From the IMG/VR virus record IMGVR_UViG_3300048597_000631, positions 1 to 56,900 of that record: a stretch of DNA of 56,900 nt; one strand, given 5' to 3'. Shown here one piece after another: positions 49,255-56,900 of the stretch (position 1 is the stretch's first letter; every line of letters begins with the position of its first letter). The notes below the pieces were generated by a model, which saw only the letters and a program-made list of their open reading frames with translations, had not been told where the DNA came from and searched no databases. Origin of the DNA: a virus. Both the position numbers and the translations under genes were made by a program.

Positions 49255-49991
49255 AGGGCGACAGCGGCGTGACCACAGAGCAGACGCAAGGGTGGGGCGC
49301 ATCAATGCTCGCACATGGCCCGAAGTTCATGGGCGCCATTGCCTTGGTGCTGATCGGTGCATTCGTCGCCGTGCGTGTCTTCATCGGCGAGTTCGTCGGT
49401 GATCCAAAAGTTGCGCTTGCACTGACCGGCATCACCTGCATTGCTGCTGTGCTGGCTGCTGGCCTGGCGCCACTCATCATCTGGATCATCCGCGAGGCAT
49501 CCAAAGCGGCGGTCGCCGGCGTGTCACAGCAGGTCAGCGAGACCAACCAACTCGTGAAGAGCAACATCGATCAGAGCAGCGCAGTGATGAGTGCATTGAT
49601 CGCGCTCACCTCGCAGACGCTGAACCAGCGCGCCGGCCCGATGCAGCTCACCGGCGCCACACGCGCGCCACAGCGCTTCGAGCTGGGCCAGTTCCAGGAT
49701 GCCAATGGCGACGGCCAGGATGATGACGATGTGGTGACGGTGTGGATTCGAGAGGGTACGCAGTGGCGCAAGGTTGAATATTCATTCTCGCTGCTCGACG
49801 ACTTCATCCGCATGGCCACCCCATCGCGTGATCGGTGGACACACGAGAACGCAAAGTATGGCGAGACCGCCGGCGTCATCGAATCGATCAACGGATCGCC
49901 TCTCGTCAAAAACGGGAACGGGTGGGTGTGGCGCGTGCCGCACGAGCAGGTGCTGGCCTGGTGGGAACGCGCTCAAGGAGGGAAGGGGTAA
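49239..49991 (+). CDS. Membrane protein with two membrane segments and a soluble domain
   Basis: 250 aa from ATG 49239, overlapping the stalk-protein gene by 16 bases. Membrane segments at about 29-48 and 63-88, then a helical region, then a C-terminal domain with DANGDGQDDDD, an EF-hand-like acidic loop. Pairs with the stalked protein by overlap. Family unknown; a membrane complex is likely. Confidence 0.6.
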   Translation: MAQTIKGDSGVTTEQTQGWGASMLAHGPKFMGAIALVLIGAFVAVRVFIGEFVGDPKVALALTGITCIAAVLAAGLAPLIIWIIREASKAAVAGVSQQVSETNQLVKSNIDQSSAVMSALIALTSQTLNQRAGPMQLTGATRAPQRFELGQFQDANGDGQDDDDVVTVWIREGTQWRKVEYSFSLLDDFIRMATPSRDRWTHENAKYGETAGVIESINGSPLVKNGNGWVWRVPHEQVLAWWERAQGGKG

Positions 49992-49993
49992 CC

Positions 49994-50497
49994 ATGAATA
50001 GAGTGATTGGCGCGCCCGCGCACGCGCGCGCACGCGTAATGATTGGCTGCCCCTCCCCTCTTCCGGAAGCGGCGAGCAGGCCGTCCGCATCCGTCCTTTC
50101 CCAGGACGGACAGGACGGACGGACGGACGGAGTGGCTTTGCCTCAGGCAAAGTCCCCCCGGTCAATTTCGACCGGCGTGACCATGAAATCAAGTGATGTG
50201 ATCGACGTGCTGATGCAGCGAGGCGATTTTTTGCGCGCAACCGCGTTCAACGTGCGCGGGCGTGGCCGCGTGGTGATCGACTTTGCCGGCGCTTTGCCGG
50301 TAACCACGAAGCGCGTGCATCTCGTGTCAACCCTGGTGCAGCACGCTATTAAGACACGCCGGCTCACCGCCAGGGCGTTGGGTGTATCACCCCGGTTGCA
50401 TCGGCAGGTGCTTGCCGAACTGGAGCGGAAAGGACTGATTGTGTGGCCGCGCACGCGAGGCGTGCAGGCGCATTGGAAAACTAACACTCATGCTTGA
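49994..50497 (+). CDS. Winged-helix protein; start uncertain
   Basis: 167 aa if started at ATG 49994 (GGGG and AAGGAGG just upstream), or 104 aa from ATG 50183. Residues before the second start are low-complexity and look noncoding. The conserved part is a MarR-like winged helix (LVQHAIKTRRLTARALGVS, LHRQVLAELERKGLIVW). It overlaps the next gene by eight bases. The structured leader between both starts may be regulatory. Confidence 0.6.
   Translation: MNRVIGAPAHARARVMIGCPSPLPEAASRPSASVLSQDGQDGRTDGVALPQAKSPRSISTGVTMKSSDVIDVLMQRGDFLRATAFNVRGRGRVVIDFAGALPVTTKRVHLVSTLVQHAIKTRRLTARALGVSPRLHRQVLAELERKGLIVWPRTRGVQAHWKTNTHA
50010..50175 (+). other. Structure-rich leader of the winged-helix gene
   Basis: It holds an alternating GC/AC-rich run (50010-50036, GCGCGCCCGCGCACGCG type), CCGTCC/GGACGG hairpin (50091-50109) with several GGAC repeats, CTTTGCC-TCA-GGCAAAG (50136-50152) and CCGGTC/GACCGG (50158-50175). 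The last two hairpins sit directly before ATG 50183. Confidence 0.55.
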
Positions 50498-50795
50498 AAT
50501 CATTCTTCGTGAAATCATCGCCGGCAGCCGGCCCACGCCGCACCACATGACCAATGGCGCGCGGCTGGACTATGACGCGCAAACGCACCAGCTCACCATC
50601 ACGCGGCTGAACAAGTCGCCGGACGACCGCGAGATGGGCATCTTCCGTGCCTTCATCAAACGCGTCGGCTATCGCGTGAGCACATCGTCGCCGGCGGAGA
50701 TCGAGCCGGGCATCAATAGCTTCGTCGGCTACCGGCTTCAGCTCGTGGCGCTGGTGCCCGAGTCGCCGGCAGCCAAACAGGAGAGCTTGTTCTGA
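50490..50795 (+). CDS. Hypothetical 101-aa protein
   Basis: ATG 50490, overlapping the previous stop by eight bases; longer frames are shadows. Alpha/beta with the pattern of a small single-domain protein; no motif recognised. TGATG couples it to the ASCH-like gene, suggesting a shared role in nucleic-acid handling. Confidence 0.6.
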   Translation: MLEIILREIIAGSRPTPHHMTNGARLDYDAQTHQLTITRLNKSPDDREMGIFRAFIKRVGYRVSTSSPAEIEPGINSFVGYRLQLVALVPESPAAKQESLF

Positions 50796-51136
50796 TGCCA
50801 CGCAACATGAGCTTCATGCTCACCACACAGCAGGTGATCGCCGGCACAAAGGACGTGACGCGCCGGCTTGGCTGGTGGACGCTCCGTCCAGGCGACCAGC
50901 TCAGCGCCGTTGAGAAGGGCATAGGCTTGAAGCGCGGGCAGAAGATCGTCAAGCTGCGCCGCATTGAGGTGGTCTCGATCCGACATGAGCGTCTGGACGC
51001 CATCACGCCAGAGGACGTGGCGCGTGAAGGATTCCCGGAGATGACGCCGCTGCAGTTCATCGAGATGTTCTGCGAGACACATCAGGGCTGCACGCCGGCC
51101 ACGATTGTGAATCGCATTGAATTCAAATATCTATGA
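50795..51136 (+). CDS. ASCH-domain protein
   Basis: 113 aa. The pattern SFMLTTQQVIAGTKDVTRR, LRPGDQL and the final VNRIEFKYL is typical of phage ASCH-type proteins, a PUA-like fold that binds RNA or modified DNA. Residues such as the K/R after the first strand and the acid pair before the end are kept. It is tied by TGATG and ATGA to its neighbours, next to the RuvB-like ATPase and a Mom-like gene, so a DNA-modification link is possible. Confidence 0.75.
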   Translation: MPRNMSFMLTTQQVIAGTKDVTRRLGWWTLRPGDQLSAVEKGIGLKRGQKIVKLRRIEVVSIRHERLDAITPEDVAREGFPEMTPLQFIEMFCETHQGCTPATIVNRIEFKYL

Positions 51137-52170
51137 GCACACCTACGCCCGACATCCGCACTCGCGTCGACGATGCTTTCAACGGCTTCATCGGCAACAC
51201 GCCGGCGGTGTATGCCATCAAGCGCAGTCTGCGCGTTGCGCTCACGCACACGCCGCCGCGTATGGATCGCGTGTTCTTGTTCGTCGGCGGGCCGTCGCTG
51301 GGCAAGACCACGATCGCCAAGCGCACCGCCGGGGCGCTCGGCCTGCCGTTCCTTCAGCTCGACGGCACCGCCATCAAGACCCGCGAACAACTGTTCGATG
51401 CGCTCGAAGACATGCTCGTCGACAGCGGCCTGCCGACGAAGCGGGTGGGGGAGCGCAGCGGCATGCCGATGATCGAGTATCCGCCCTGCGCCATCTTCAT
51501 CGACGAGATTCACACCCTCGGCGCCGGCGTGCAGAACGCGCTGCTGACTGCGCTTGAAGCCAACGACCGCAGCGTCGTGCTATCGCGCGCCGGCGTGCGC
51601 CGCGTGGCCGTGGTCGGCAACGTCCTGTTCATGTTCGCCACCACGAAGCAGGGCCTGCTCGACGACGCCTTCCGCAGCCGCTGCACCGAGATACTGCTGC
51701 AGCCGTATTCGCAAAGCGAGATCGAGGAGATGGTGCGCCTGAACTATCGCGATCTGCCGGCGGAGGCCGTGCCGCTGGTGGCCCGGGCGTCTCGCCTGGT
51801 GCCGCGCCGTGCCTTCATGCTCGCGCGCGATGTGGCCGAGGAGATCGCCGACACTGGAAAGCCGGTCGACACGTGCTTCGCGCATGTCATGTATGGCCTC
51901 GGCATTGTCAGCCGCAACGGACTGACGCATGACGACCTCGCATATCTCGACATCCTGGTCAACGAGCGCCGGCCGCTGGGTGAGCGCGTCATCATCGCCT
52001 CGCTCGAAGGCATCGAGAGTGAGCGTGTACGAGACGAGATCGAGCCTTATCTGAAACGCCTCGGCTACATCAAATTGGCCAAGGACGGCCGGGTGATCAC
52101 GCCGGACGGCCTCGACGCGCATAGTCGCATCAAGGCCCGCCTGGCCGAGCTTCCGCTGGGGGTGAATTGA
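51133..52170 (+). CDS. RuvB-like AAA+ ATPase
   Basis: 345 aa. Walker A GGPSLGKTT (52-60), Walker B AIFIDEIH (119-126), sensor-1 FATTKQG near 168, Arg finger RSRC near 182. The order and spacing, the FIDEIHTL box and the C-terminal winged helix (EPYLKRLGYIKLAKDGRVIT) follow RuvB, the Holliday-junction branch-migration motor. RuvA and RuvC are not seen, so it must borrow host partners or act with another protein. Sits in a recombination/modification cluster. Confidence 0.85.
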   Translation: MSTPTPDIRTRVDDAFNGFIGNTPAVYAIKRSLRVALTHTPPRMDRVFLFVGGPSLGKTTIAKRTAGALGLPFLQLDGTAIKTREQLFDALEDMLVDSGLPTKRVGERSGMPMIEYPPCAIFIDEIHTLGAGVQNALLTALEANDRSVVLSRAGVRRVAVVGNVLFMFATTKQGLLDDAFRSRCTEILLQPYSQSEIEEMVRLNYRDLPAEAVPLVARASRLVPRRAFMLARDVAEEIADTGKPVDTCFAHVMYGLGIVSRNGLTHDDLAYLDILVNERRPLGERVIIASLEGIESERVRDEIEPYLKRLGYIKLAKDGRVITPDGLDAHSRIKARLAELPLGVN

Positions 52171-52661
52171 TGAACAATCTGCCAATCAAGAACCGCACCA
52201 GCACGGTGCCGCCAGAGCGCACAGCAGCGCGCATTGAGGAGATGCTTGCAAGGGCCGGCGCCAGCGACATCCGCAAGCGCTACGAAGCCGGCGAGATGCG
52301 CGGCCTCGACTTCATCATCCCGACCGAACACGGCGAGATGTCGTTCAGGATGCCCGTCGACAGCGACGCCGCCTACCAGGTCCTCTATGACGAGCGACGC
52401 AAGCGCCGGCTCTCCACGACGCTCGCACAGCAAAAGTCCTTGCGCGAGCAGGCAAAGCGCACAGCCTGGAAGCTGGCGCAGGAGTGGATCGAGATACAGC
52501 TCGCAATGGTGGCCATGAAGCAGGCCGAGCTGGCGCAGGTGCTGCTGCCGTATGCGGTGCGCGGCGAGCAGACGTTCTTCCAGGCGTTCAAGCAGTCGGG
52601 CTACGCCGGCCTGCTGGCTGCGCCAAAGGATGACGCCGGCGATGTGGTTGATGCGGGGTAG
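52170..52661 (+). CDS. Conserved phage early protein, unknown function
   Basis: 163 aa from ATG 52170 in TGATG overlap with the RuvB-like gene. The TSTVPPERTAARIEEMLARAG opening followed by FIIPTEHGEMSFRMPVD is a type I know from many phage hypothetical proteins. Helical, charged C-terminus. Probably an accessory of recombination or replication. Confidence 0.7.
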   Translation: MNNLPIKNRTSTVPPERTAARIEEMLARAGASDIRKRYEAGEMRGLDFIIPTEHGEMSFRMPVDSDAAYQVLYDERRKRRLSTTLAQQKSLREQAKRTAWKLAQEWIEIQLAMVAMKQAELAQVLLPYAVRGEQTFFQAFKQSGYAGLLAAPKDDAGDVVDAG

Positions 52662-52664
52662 GGC

Positions 52665-53300
52665 ATGTTGACAGTCGAACAAGCATTCGGCCAAGATGCG
52701 ATCTGGTGCCAACAGCAATGGATCGCGCATCACTATCTTCACTCGAAGATTGATCCACGATGCCGGCCCATCGCCTATATCGTCAAAGTCAATGGTGAGC
52801 GGCGCGGCGCGCTGGGCTTTGGCCGGCCAGAGTCCACCCGCTGCAATGGCTGGTATGGCGGTGTTGATGACGTGAAGGCCGGACGCGCCCGCCTCACGCG
52901 CTGGGAGATCATCAACCTCGCGCGCGTGTGGCTTGACCCGCGCATCCAGCCAGGCGGCGAGGAAGAGATTCACAACGCGGCCACGCAGGCAATCGGGCAG
53001 GCGCTGAAGCGTGTCGTGGTGGATTACCTCATCACGCACCCGCCGTGCTTCCTCGACGAGCCGTATGCGCTGCGTGAGTGCATCAGCTACTGCGACAGCA
53101 CGACGCATCGCGGCATTTTGTATCGGGCTGCCAACTTCCGGCTGATGCGCACCAACGAGCGTGGGCTGCAAACCTACATGCGCCCGCTGCGCGGGCTGCA
53201 GCCGCATGAGCACGCGGCCATTCGGCGCGCGTCGGAGTATGACGAGCGCGCCCGGCGATTCAGGGCACGCCAAATGCAGCCTGCATTGCTGGCTGTCTAG
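52665..53300 (+). CDS. Mom-like GNAT-fold protein (possible DNA modification)
   Basis: 211 aa. The features IAHHYLHSKIDPRC near 20-33, GALGFGRPES and the C-terminal ISYCDSTTHRGILYRAANFR are the pattern I associate with the Mom-type GNAT fold of phage Mu relatives, which install an unusual carbamoyl-type modification on adenines. An Arg/Trp-rich middle could hold the base. If active, it would protect phage DNA from restriction. Ribosome-binding site is GGGGTAGGGC. Moderate confidence for the family, low for activity. Confidence 0.65.
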   Translation: MLTVEQAFGQDAIWCQQQWIAHHYLHSKIDPRCRPIAYIVKVNGERRGALGFGRPESTRCNGWYGGVDDVKAGRARLTRWEIINLARVWLDPRIQPGGEEEIHNAATQAIGQALKRVVVDYLITHPPCFLDEPYALRECISYCDSTTHRGILYRAANFRLMRTNERGLQTYMRPLRGLQPHEHAAIRRASEYDERARRFRARQMQPALLAV

Positions 53301-53374
53301 ATTTGCTTAATTTAAGTCCAGTTAAAGGAAGCAATGAGCCTTACATTGTGATTGACGCAGTAAGGAAGTGTTCC

Positions 53375-53872
53375 ATGGAAGAAATCCAGTTTGATTACAA
53401 AGGCAAGACGCATGCCGTCGCAGTTGATGACGATGCACTAGAGACATTGAACAAGCATCAATGGTATGGGTTCGAATCGCCTGGTGGCTATCTTTATTGC
53501 GCACGATTCTCGGGCGACTTTTCCAATCCTGTTTGGTTTTTGCATTGGGACATTATGGGCAAGCCTGCGAAGGGGTATCACGTTGACCATAGAGACGGCA
53601 ACACACTAAATTGTCAGCGCGTCAACATGAGGATATGCACTCATCGCGAGAACCTGACAAACAGGAAGCGGCACAAAAACAACACGTCGGGATACAAGGG
53701 CGTAACACGCAACAAGGGCAAGTGGGGTGCACAGATAAAGTCCAACTATAAGTTGATTTGGTTGGGAACATTTGACGATCCAGTGTCTGCTGCATTGGCC
53801 TATGACAGAGCTGCACGTGAAATCTTTGGAGAGTTTGCGAATCTCAACTTTCCAGACGCGTCAAAGTCGTGA
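53375..53872 (+). CDS. HNH-AP2 homing endonuclease
   Basis: 165 aa. The start ATG 53375 leaves out a 24-codon extension. HNH motif: YHVDHRDGNTLNC with RENLTNR (about 70-110). An AP2 domain follows (SGYKGVTRNKGKWGAQI, LGTFDDPVSAALAYDRAA, about 108-160), giving DNA recognition. It is less GC-rich than the rest and lacks GCCGGC, so it invaded recently. It lies between the Mom-like gene and the integrase without disrupting either. Free-standing homing endonucleases of this kind spread between phages. Confidence 0.88.
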   Translation: MEEIQFDYKGKTHAVAVDDDALETLNKHQWYGFESPGGYLYCARFSGDFSNPVWFLHWDIMGKPAKGYHVDHRDGNTLNCQRVNMRICTHRENLTNRKRHKNNTSGYKGVTRNKGKWGAQIKSNYKLIWLGTFDDPVSAALAYDRAAREIFGEFANLNFPDASKS

Positions 53873-54861
53873 TCGTAAATTCAAGTTTGAGAATGGAGAA
53901 ATCACCGATTGTTCAGAACCCCGCCGGCGCACCGGACACGACCACCGTGTCTGACTCAACGGCGCGTTATATCCGCGCCTCGCGTGCCTACAACACCCGC
54001 CGCGCTTACCAGTCCGATCTGCGCGACTTTCGCGAATGGTGTGAGGACAACAACCGTGCGCACTTCCCAGCGGTGCCAAAGACGGTTGCTGATTACCTTG
54101 CATACCTGGCTGATCAAGGCATGAAGGTCTCGACGATCGAGCGGCGCAACGTGGCCATCAGCGAGGCGCACAAGTCTGCCGGCGTGCCGAACCCGACCGC
54201 GACAGAGATCGTGCGCAAAGCCATGAGCGGCATTCGACGAGAACACGGCGCGCCCAGGCGCAAGGTGCGCGCCGTGACCGTGCGCGAGCTGCGCGCAATG
54301 TGTGAGGCCATGCCTGACACGCTCGCCGGCTATCGAGATCGCGCGATCCTTTGTGTGCAGTTCGCCGGCGCCATGCGCAGGTCTGAGCTGTCGAGCCTGA
54401 TCGTCGAGGATGTGGAGTGGGGTGTGGATGAGGTAGCGCTGACCATTCGACGCTCGAAGACCGACCAGGCCGGCGAGGGCATGCGCAAAGTGCTGCCGGC
54501 CTCAAGCGATCCAGCTATCTGCCCTGTGCGGCTGCTCAGGCGATGGCTGACCACCGCCGGTATTGACGACGGCGCGGTGTTTCGTGGGGTCGATCAGCAC
54601 GGCCACGTGGGCGCCGGCGCGCTGACGCCTGGCAACATCGCGCTGGTCTGGAAGCGCGCAGCCGAGCGGGTGGGGATTGCAGCAGATCGGGTGAGTGGCC
54701 ACAGCGCGCGGCGCGGCTTCATCACAGAAGCATTCAAGGCTGAGGTGGCCGAGGCGGACATTCAACAGGTCACTGGACACAAGTCCATCGCCGTCTTGCG
54801 CGACTACCGCGCCGATGCCGGCCAGGCACAGCGCAAGGCCGTGAACAAAGTGATGGGATAA
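53869..54861 (+). CDS. int: Tyrosine recombinase / integrase
   Basis: 330 aa from GTG 53869 (overlap with HNH stop); ATG 53893 gives eight residues less and is equally possible. Core-binding SAM-like domain about 30-115. Catalytic residues visible: R170 (GAMRRSEL), K197 (SKTDQ), H278-x-x-R281 (HSARR), H304 (TGHKS) and nucleophile Y313. It could integrate the phage at an attachment site or resolve dimers of a circular replicon. Confidence 0.92.
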   Translation: MIVNSSLRMEKSPIVQNPAGAPDTTTVSDSTARYIRASRAYNTRRAYQSDLRDFREWCEDNNRAHFPAVPKTVADYLAYLADQGMKVSTIERRNVAISEAHKSAGVPNPTATEIVRKAMSGIRREHGAPRRKVRAVTVRELRAMCEAMPDTLAGYRDRAILCVQFAGAMRRSELSSLIVEDVEWGVDEVALTIRRSKTDQAGEGMRKVLPASSDPAICPVRLLRRWLTTAGIDDGAVFRGVDQHGHVGAGALTPGNIALVWKRAAERVGIAADRVSGHSARRGFITEAFKAEVAEADIQQVTGHKSIAVLRDYRADAGQAQRKAVNKVMG

Positions 54862-54875
54862 AGCCCTTTCGGCGG

Positions 54876-54908
54876 TCGTGATTGATAAGCTTTTATTATC
54901 AATCGCGA
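54876..54908. repeat. Strong hairpin after the integrase
   Basis: 13-bp stem with one wobble, GATTGATAA (54880-54888) and TTATCAATC (54896-54904) at the core, outer TCG/CGA pairs. It is AT-richer than the surrounding DNA and lies 15 bases after the integrase stop. It may be a weak terminator or part of an attachment or resolution site. Confidence 0.55.
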
Positions 54909-54921
54909 CACGCGGACGATT

Positions 54922-54950
54922 TTTAGACGATCAGGGCATTCCGATATAAG
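54922..54950 (+). promoter_or_regulatory. Promoter of the serine-recombinase operon
   Basis: TTTAGA (54922-54927), 17-base spacer, TATAAG (54945-54950). TTCCGAT (54939-54945) and ATCGGAA (54960-54966) form an inverted repeat over the -10 and the start of transcription, a candidate operator. It precedes two small genes and the large recombinase. Confidence 0.65.
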
Positions 54951-54979
54951 GAAACTTACATCGGAATATGGGAGAGCGA

Positions 54980-55171
54980 ATGGCAGAAGAGATTTACATC
55001 GTGCGCGACCAGATCACGCCGGTGAACGAAGTGACAATCAAGCAGTTGATCGAAGAGAACATCAAGTTGCGCGCCGACATCTCGCGCATCGGCCACGAGC
55101 GCGACGACATGGCCAGAGCTGCGCAAGAACTTCAGGCGCGGCTGAGCCGGCTGGAGGATGACCGCAAATGA
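54980..55171 (+). CDS. Small coiled-coil protein
   Basis: 63 aa from ATG 54980 with GGGAGAGCGA ahead. A helix rich in Leu, Glu and Arg (about 20-60) predicts a coiled coil. It precedes the serine recombinase and overlaps the next gene by ATGA. A directionality factor for the recombinase would be placed here, but nothing in the sequence identifies one. Confidence 0.6.
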   Translation: MAEEIYIVRDQITPVNEVTIKQLIEENIKLRADISRIGHERDDMARAAQELQARLSRLEDDRK

Positions 55172-55359
55172 CCGACAAGCGCAAACTCCCCCACCCTCGC
55201 CGGCCTGGCCGGCCCAAGCGCGCACCGAATGTTGCGCGGCTGCCAGTCGTCGCGCGCAAGCGCCTCGACACGTATCCACCGCGCGTGCAGCGCCTCCTGC
55301 GCGCCATCGCCGCCGCTGAAGCCCAGCGCCAGCCAGCACCACAGCCTGAGCCGGCATGA
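55168..55359 (+). CDS. Small basic protein
   Basis: 63 aa, ATGA coupled on both sides. Very Arg/Pro-rich (PRRPGRPKRAP, AT-hook-like GRPKR) with a C-terminal Ala/Gln/Pro tail. Likely DNA-binding; it may assist the serine recombinase whose start it overlaps. Family not recognised. Confidence 0.6.
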   Translation: MTDKRKLPHPRRPGRPKRAPNVARLPVVARKRLDTYPPRVQRLLRAIAAAEAQRQPAPQPEPA

Positions 55360-56900
55360 CACGCATCGCCTTGTATCTTCGCTACTCTAGCGAGGAGCAG
55401 TCCGAGGGCTGGAGCTTGGAAGCGCAGGAGCGCGGCTGCCGGTCGTTCGTCGATGGCAAGGCCGGCTGGGCCATCACCGCGATTTACACCGACGAGGCGC
55501 GCAGCGGCAAGAGCACCGACCGTCCCGGCTTTCAGGATATGCTCAAAGCCGCGCACGCCGGCGCGTTCGATGTGCTGGTGTGCCACAAGCTCGACCGCTT
55601 CTCGCGCAACCTGGTCGACGTGCTGCTCACGCTCGACGATCTGCAGCGGCATGACGTGACCTTTGCCAGCGCCACTGAGCCAATTGACTTCACCACGCCG
55701 CTGGGCAAGGTCGTGCTCATCATTCTGGCGTTCTTCGCCGAGTGGTATCTGCAAAACCTCAGTGCCGAGACGACGAAGGGCAAGCGTGAGCGATTCCAGG
55801 CCGGCCTGTGGAATGGCGACCTGCGCTATGGCTACACCCGCGGGGACGACGGCAAGCCCCAACTCGCAGACGAATCGCGCCACGTGCTCACGGCCTACCA
55901 GCTTTGCGCCGCCGGCAAGAGCGACCAGCAGGTCGCAGACGCCATCAACGCCGCCGGCGCCCGCACGCTGCGACTGCGCACGAACAGCAAAAAGAAGGCG
56001 ACGGTCGACACGCCGATCGACGAGCGCCGGCCATGGACGAAAGACAGCGTTGGCGCGCTCTTCACGCCGGAGGCCGCCGCGTTCTACAGCGGCCACACCA
56101 CCTACATCGGCGAGGGCGAGCGCAAAAAGCGCAAGCGCGACCGGCGCATGGAGATCATCCACGACACCCACCCAGTCGTCATTGATGACGAGCTGGCGCG
56201 CAGCGCGCTGGCCGCCCGCGTCAAGCGGCGCAACCCGGGCCGGCTGGCCACCACCCCCCTGAAGCACGACTACATTTTCGGCGAGCGCGTGGCCGTGTGT
56301 AGCGTTTGCGGCAAGCCCATGCGCGCCTGGCACAGCACGACGAGCAAGCGCGCCTACTATCGCTGTGCAGCTGCCCAGCGCGGCGAAACCTGCGCGGCGC
56401 CGGCGCGCCCTGTGGCCGAGGACGTGCTTGTCGAAGCGATGCACGATTACATCGCCGACCTGGAATTGCCTGACGACTGGCGCGAGGCTGTGCGCGAGGT
56501 CAACGCGCTGGATGATGCGCGCCTGCAGGCGATGGAGGCGCGTGAGAAGCTGGCCGGTCAGCTCAGGCGCATCAACTACCAGATCAACGCCGGCATGGTG
56601 CTCGACGATGACCTGCCCAGCATGGAGCGCCGCGCGCGGGCGCTGAAGGAGCAGATTGAAAACATGGTGATCCCGGCGCCGGCGAAGACCGTGGAGAGCG
56701 GGGAGCGCATGGTGCGCCTGCGCCAGATCTGGCCGACGGCCAGCAAATACATTCGCCGCGAGATCGTGCAGGCCATCTGCGCGGCGGTGGTGGTGGACAC
56801 CGAGCGCCGGCGGATTGCTGGTATCAAGCCGCATCCGGAGTTCGTGCTACTATTCGAGTGCACGCGGCTTGAACGCGACGGCGACCTGTGGCGCATATGA
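55356..56900 (+). CDS. Large serine recombinase
   Basis: 514 aa, complete to the TGA at the end of the window. The N-terminal resolvase domain has YLRYSSEEQ with catalytic S11, and KLDRFSRN near 77-84. A recombinase domain (about 160-300), a zinc ribbon (CSVCGKPM ... YYRCAAAQRGETC, about 312-350) and a coiled coil (about 390-440) follow, as in phage integrases such as phiC31. It can drive integration and, with a directionality factor, excision. Together with the tyrosine integrase the element has two independent systems. Confidence 0.93.
   Translation: MTRIALYLRYSSEEQSEGWSLEAQERGCRSFVDGKAGWAITAIYTDEARSGKSTDRPGFQDMLKAAHAGAFDVLVCHKLDRFSRNLVDVLLTLDDLQRHDVTFASATEPIDFTTPLGKVVLIILAFFAEWYLQNLSAETTKGKRERFQAGLWNGDLRYGYTRGDDGKPQLADESRHVLTAYQLCAAGKSDQQVADAINAAGARTLRLRTNSKKKATVDTPIDERRPWTKDSVGALFTPEAAAFYSGHTTYIGEGERKKRKRDRRMEIIHDTHPVVIDDELARSALAARVKRRNPGRLATTPLKHDYIFGERVAVCSVCGKPMRAWHSTTSKRAYYRCAAAQRGETCAAPARPVAEDVLVEAMHDYIADLELPDDWREAVREVNALDDARLQAMEAREKLAGQLRRINYQINAGMVLDDDLPSMERRARALKEQIENMVIPAPAKTVESGERMVRLRQIWPTASKYIRREIVQAICAAVVVDTERRRIAGIKPHPEFVLLFECTRLERDGDLWRI

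Noticed and set aside
53466-53477. GGTTCGAATCGC resembling a tRNA T-arm
   Set aside because: It lies in the coding frame of the HNH gene and no acceptor stem or anticodon arm can be folded around it; I found no tRNA in the window.

Overview
The window looks like most of the genome of a temperate, siphovirus-like tailed phage, either an integrated prophage or a phage-plasmid. It carries a full head and long-tail gene set, a repressor-type switch, two different site-specific recombinases and a plasmid-style segregation module. The host cannot be named from the sequence. GC-rich DNA, long Thr/Pro/Ala stalks on secreted proteins (36565-37311, 39487-39861, 48805-49254), a dockerin-like secreted protein and an effector-associated (death-like) domain all fit a Chloroflexota-type bacterium; that is inference. 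The palindrome GCCGGC is strikingly frequent in the phage genes and absent from some inserted ones.

Layout. (1) 337-31049, leftward late operon. In transcription order it holds two near-identical small genes, a holin-like protein, a membrane protein with an effector-associated-like domain, secreted and virion-surface proteins, a 16-repeat protein, small and large terminase, a fused prohead protease/scaffold/major capsid gene, head-tail connectors, portal, MuF-like protein, tail tube, frameshifted tail chaperones, tape measure, and two very large tail-tip/fibre proteins. (2) 31213-33312, a short rightward operon with its own strong promoter and terminator (two unknown proteins and a zinc-finger protein). 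(3) 36197-33339, a leftward regulatory/replication operon: ribbon-helix-helix protein, iteron-bearing winged-helix protein, winged helix and LuxR-type HTH proteins. (4) 40385-36251, leftward lysogeny/moron block: XRE repressor, secreted DUF3761-like protein, a GHKL ATPase fused to a PD-(D/E)XK-type nuclease, and two surface proteins. (5) 40433-56900, rightward early operon: HTH proteins, ParB-like protein, tandem-HTH protein, ParM-like actin with ParR-like adaptor, membrane proteins, ASCH protein, RuvB-like AAA+ ATPase, Mom-like protein, HNH-AP2 homing endonuclease, tyrosine integrase and large serine recombinase.

How the parts work together. Paired operators with the form GTGAC-N6-GTCAC sit at the rightward early promoter (40415-40461) and at the promoter of the leftward regulatory operon (36165-36197), so one repressor probably controls both. 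The ParB/ParM/ParR-like genes suggest that the lysogen can be kept as a low-copy replicon, while the recombinases allow integration. A GC-rich palindromic hairpin recurs just upstream of leftward genes and may shape late transcription. The most interesting items are the ATPase-nuclease defence candidate, the phage-encoded effector-associated domain, the shared operators, the segregation module, the internal capsid start, the tail frameshift and the covarying hairpin family. All functions are read from sequence pattern only; no database search was possible.
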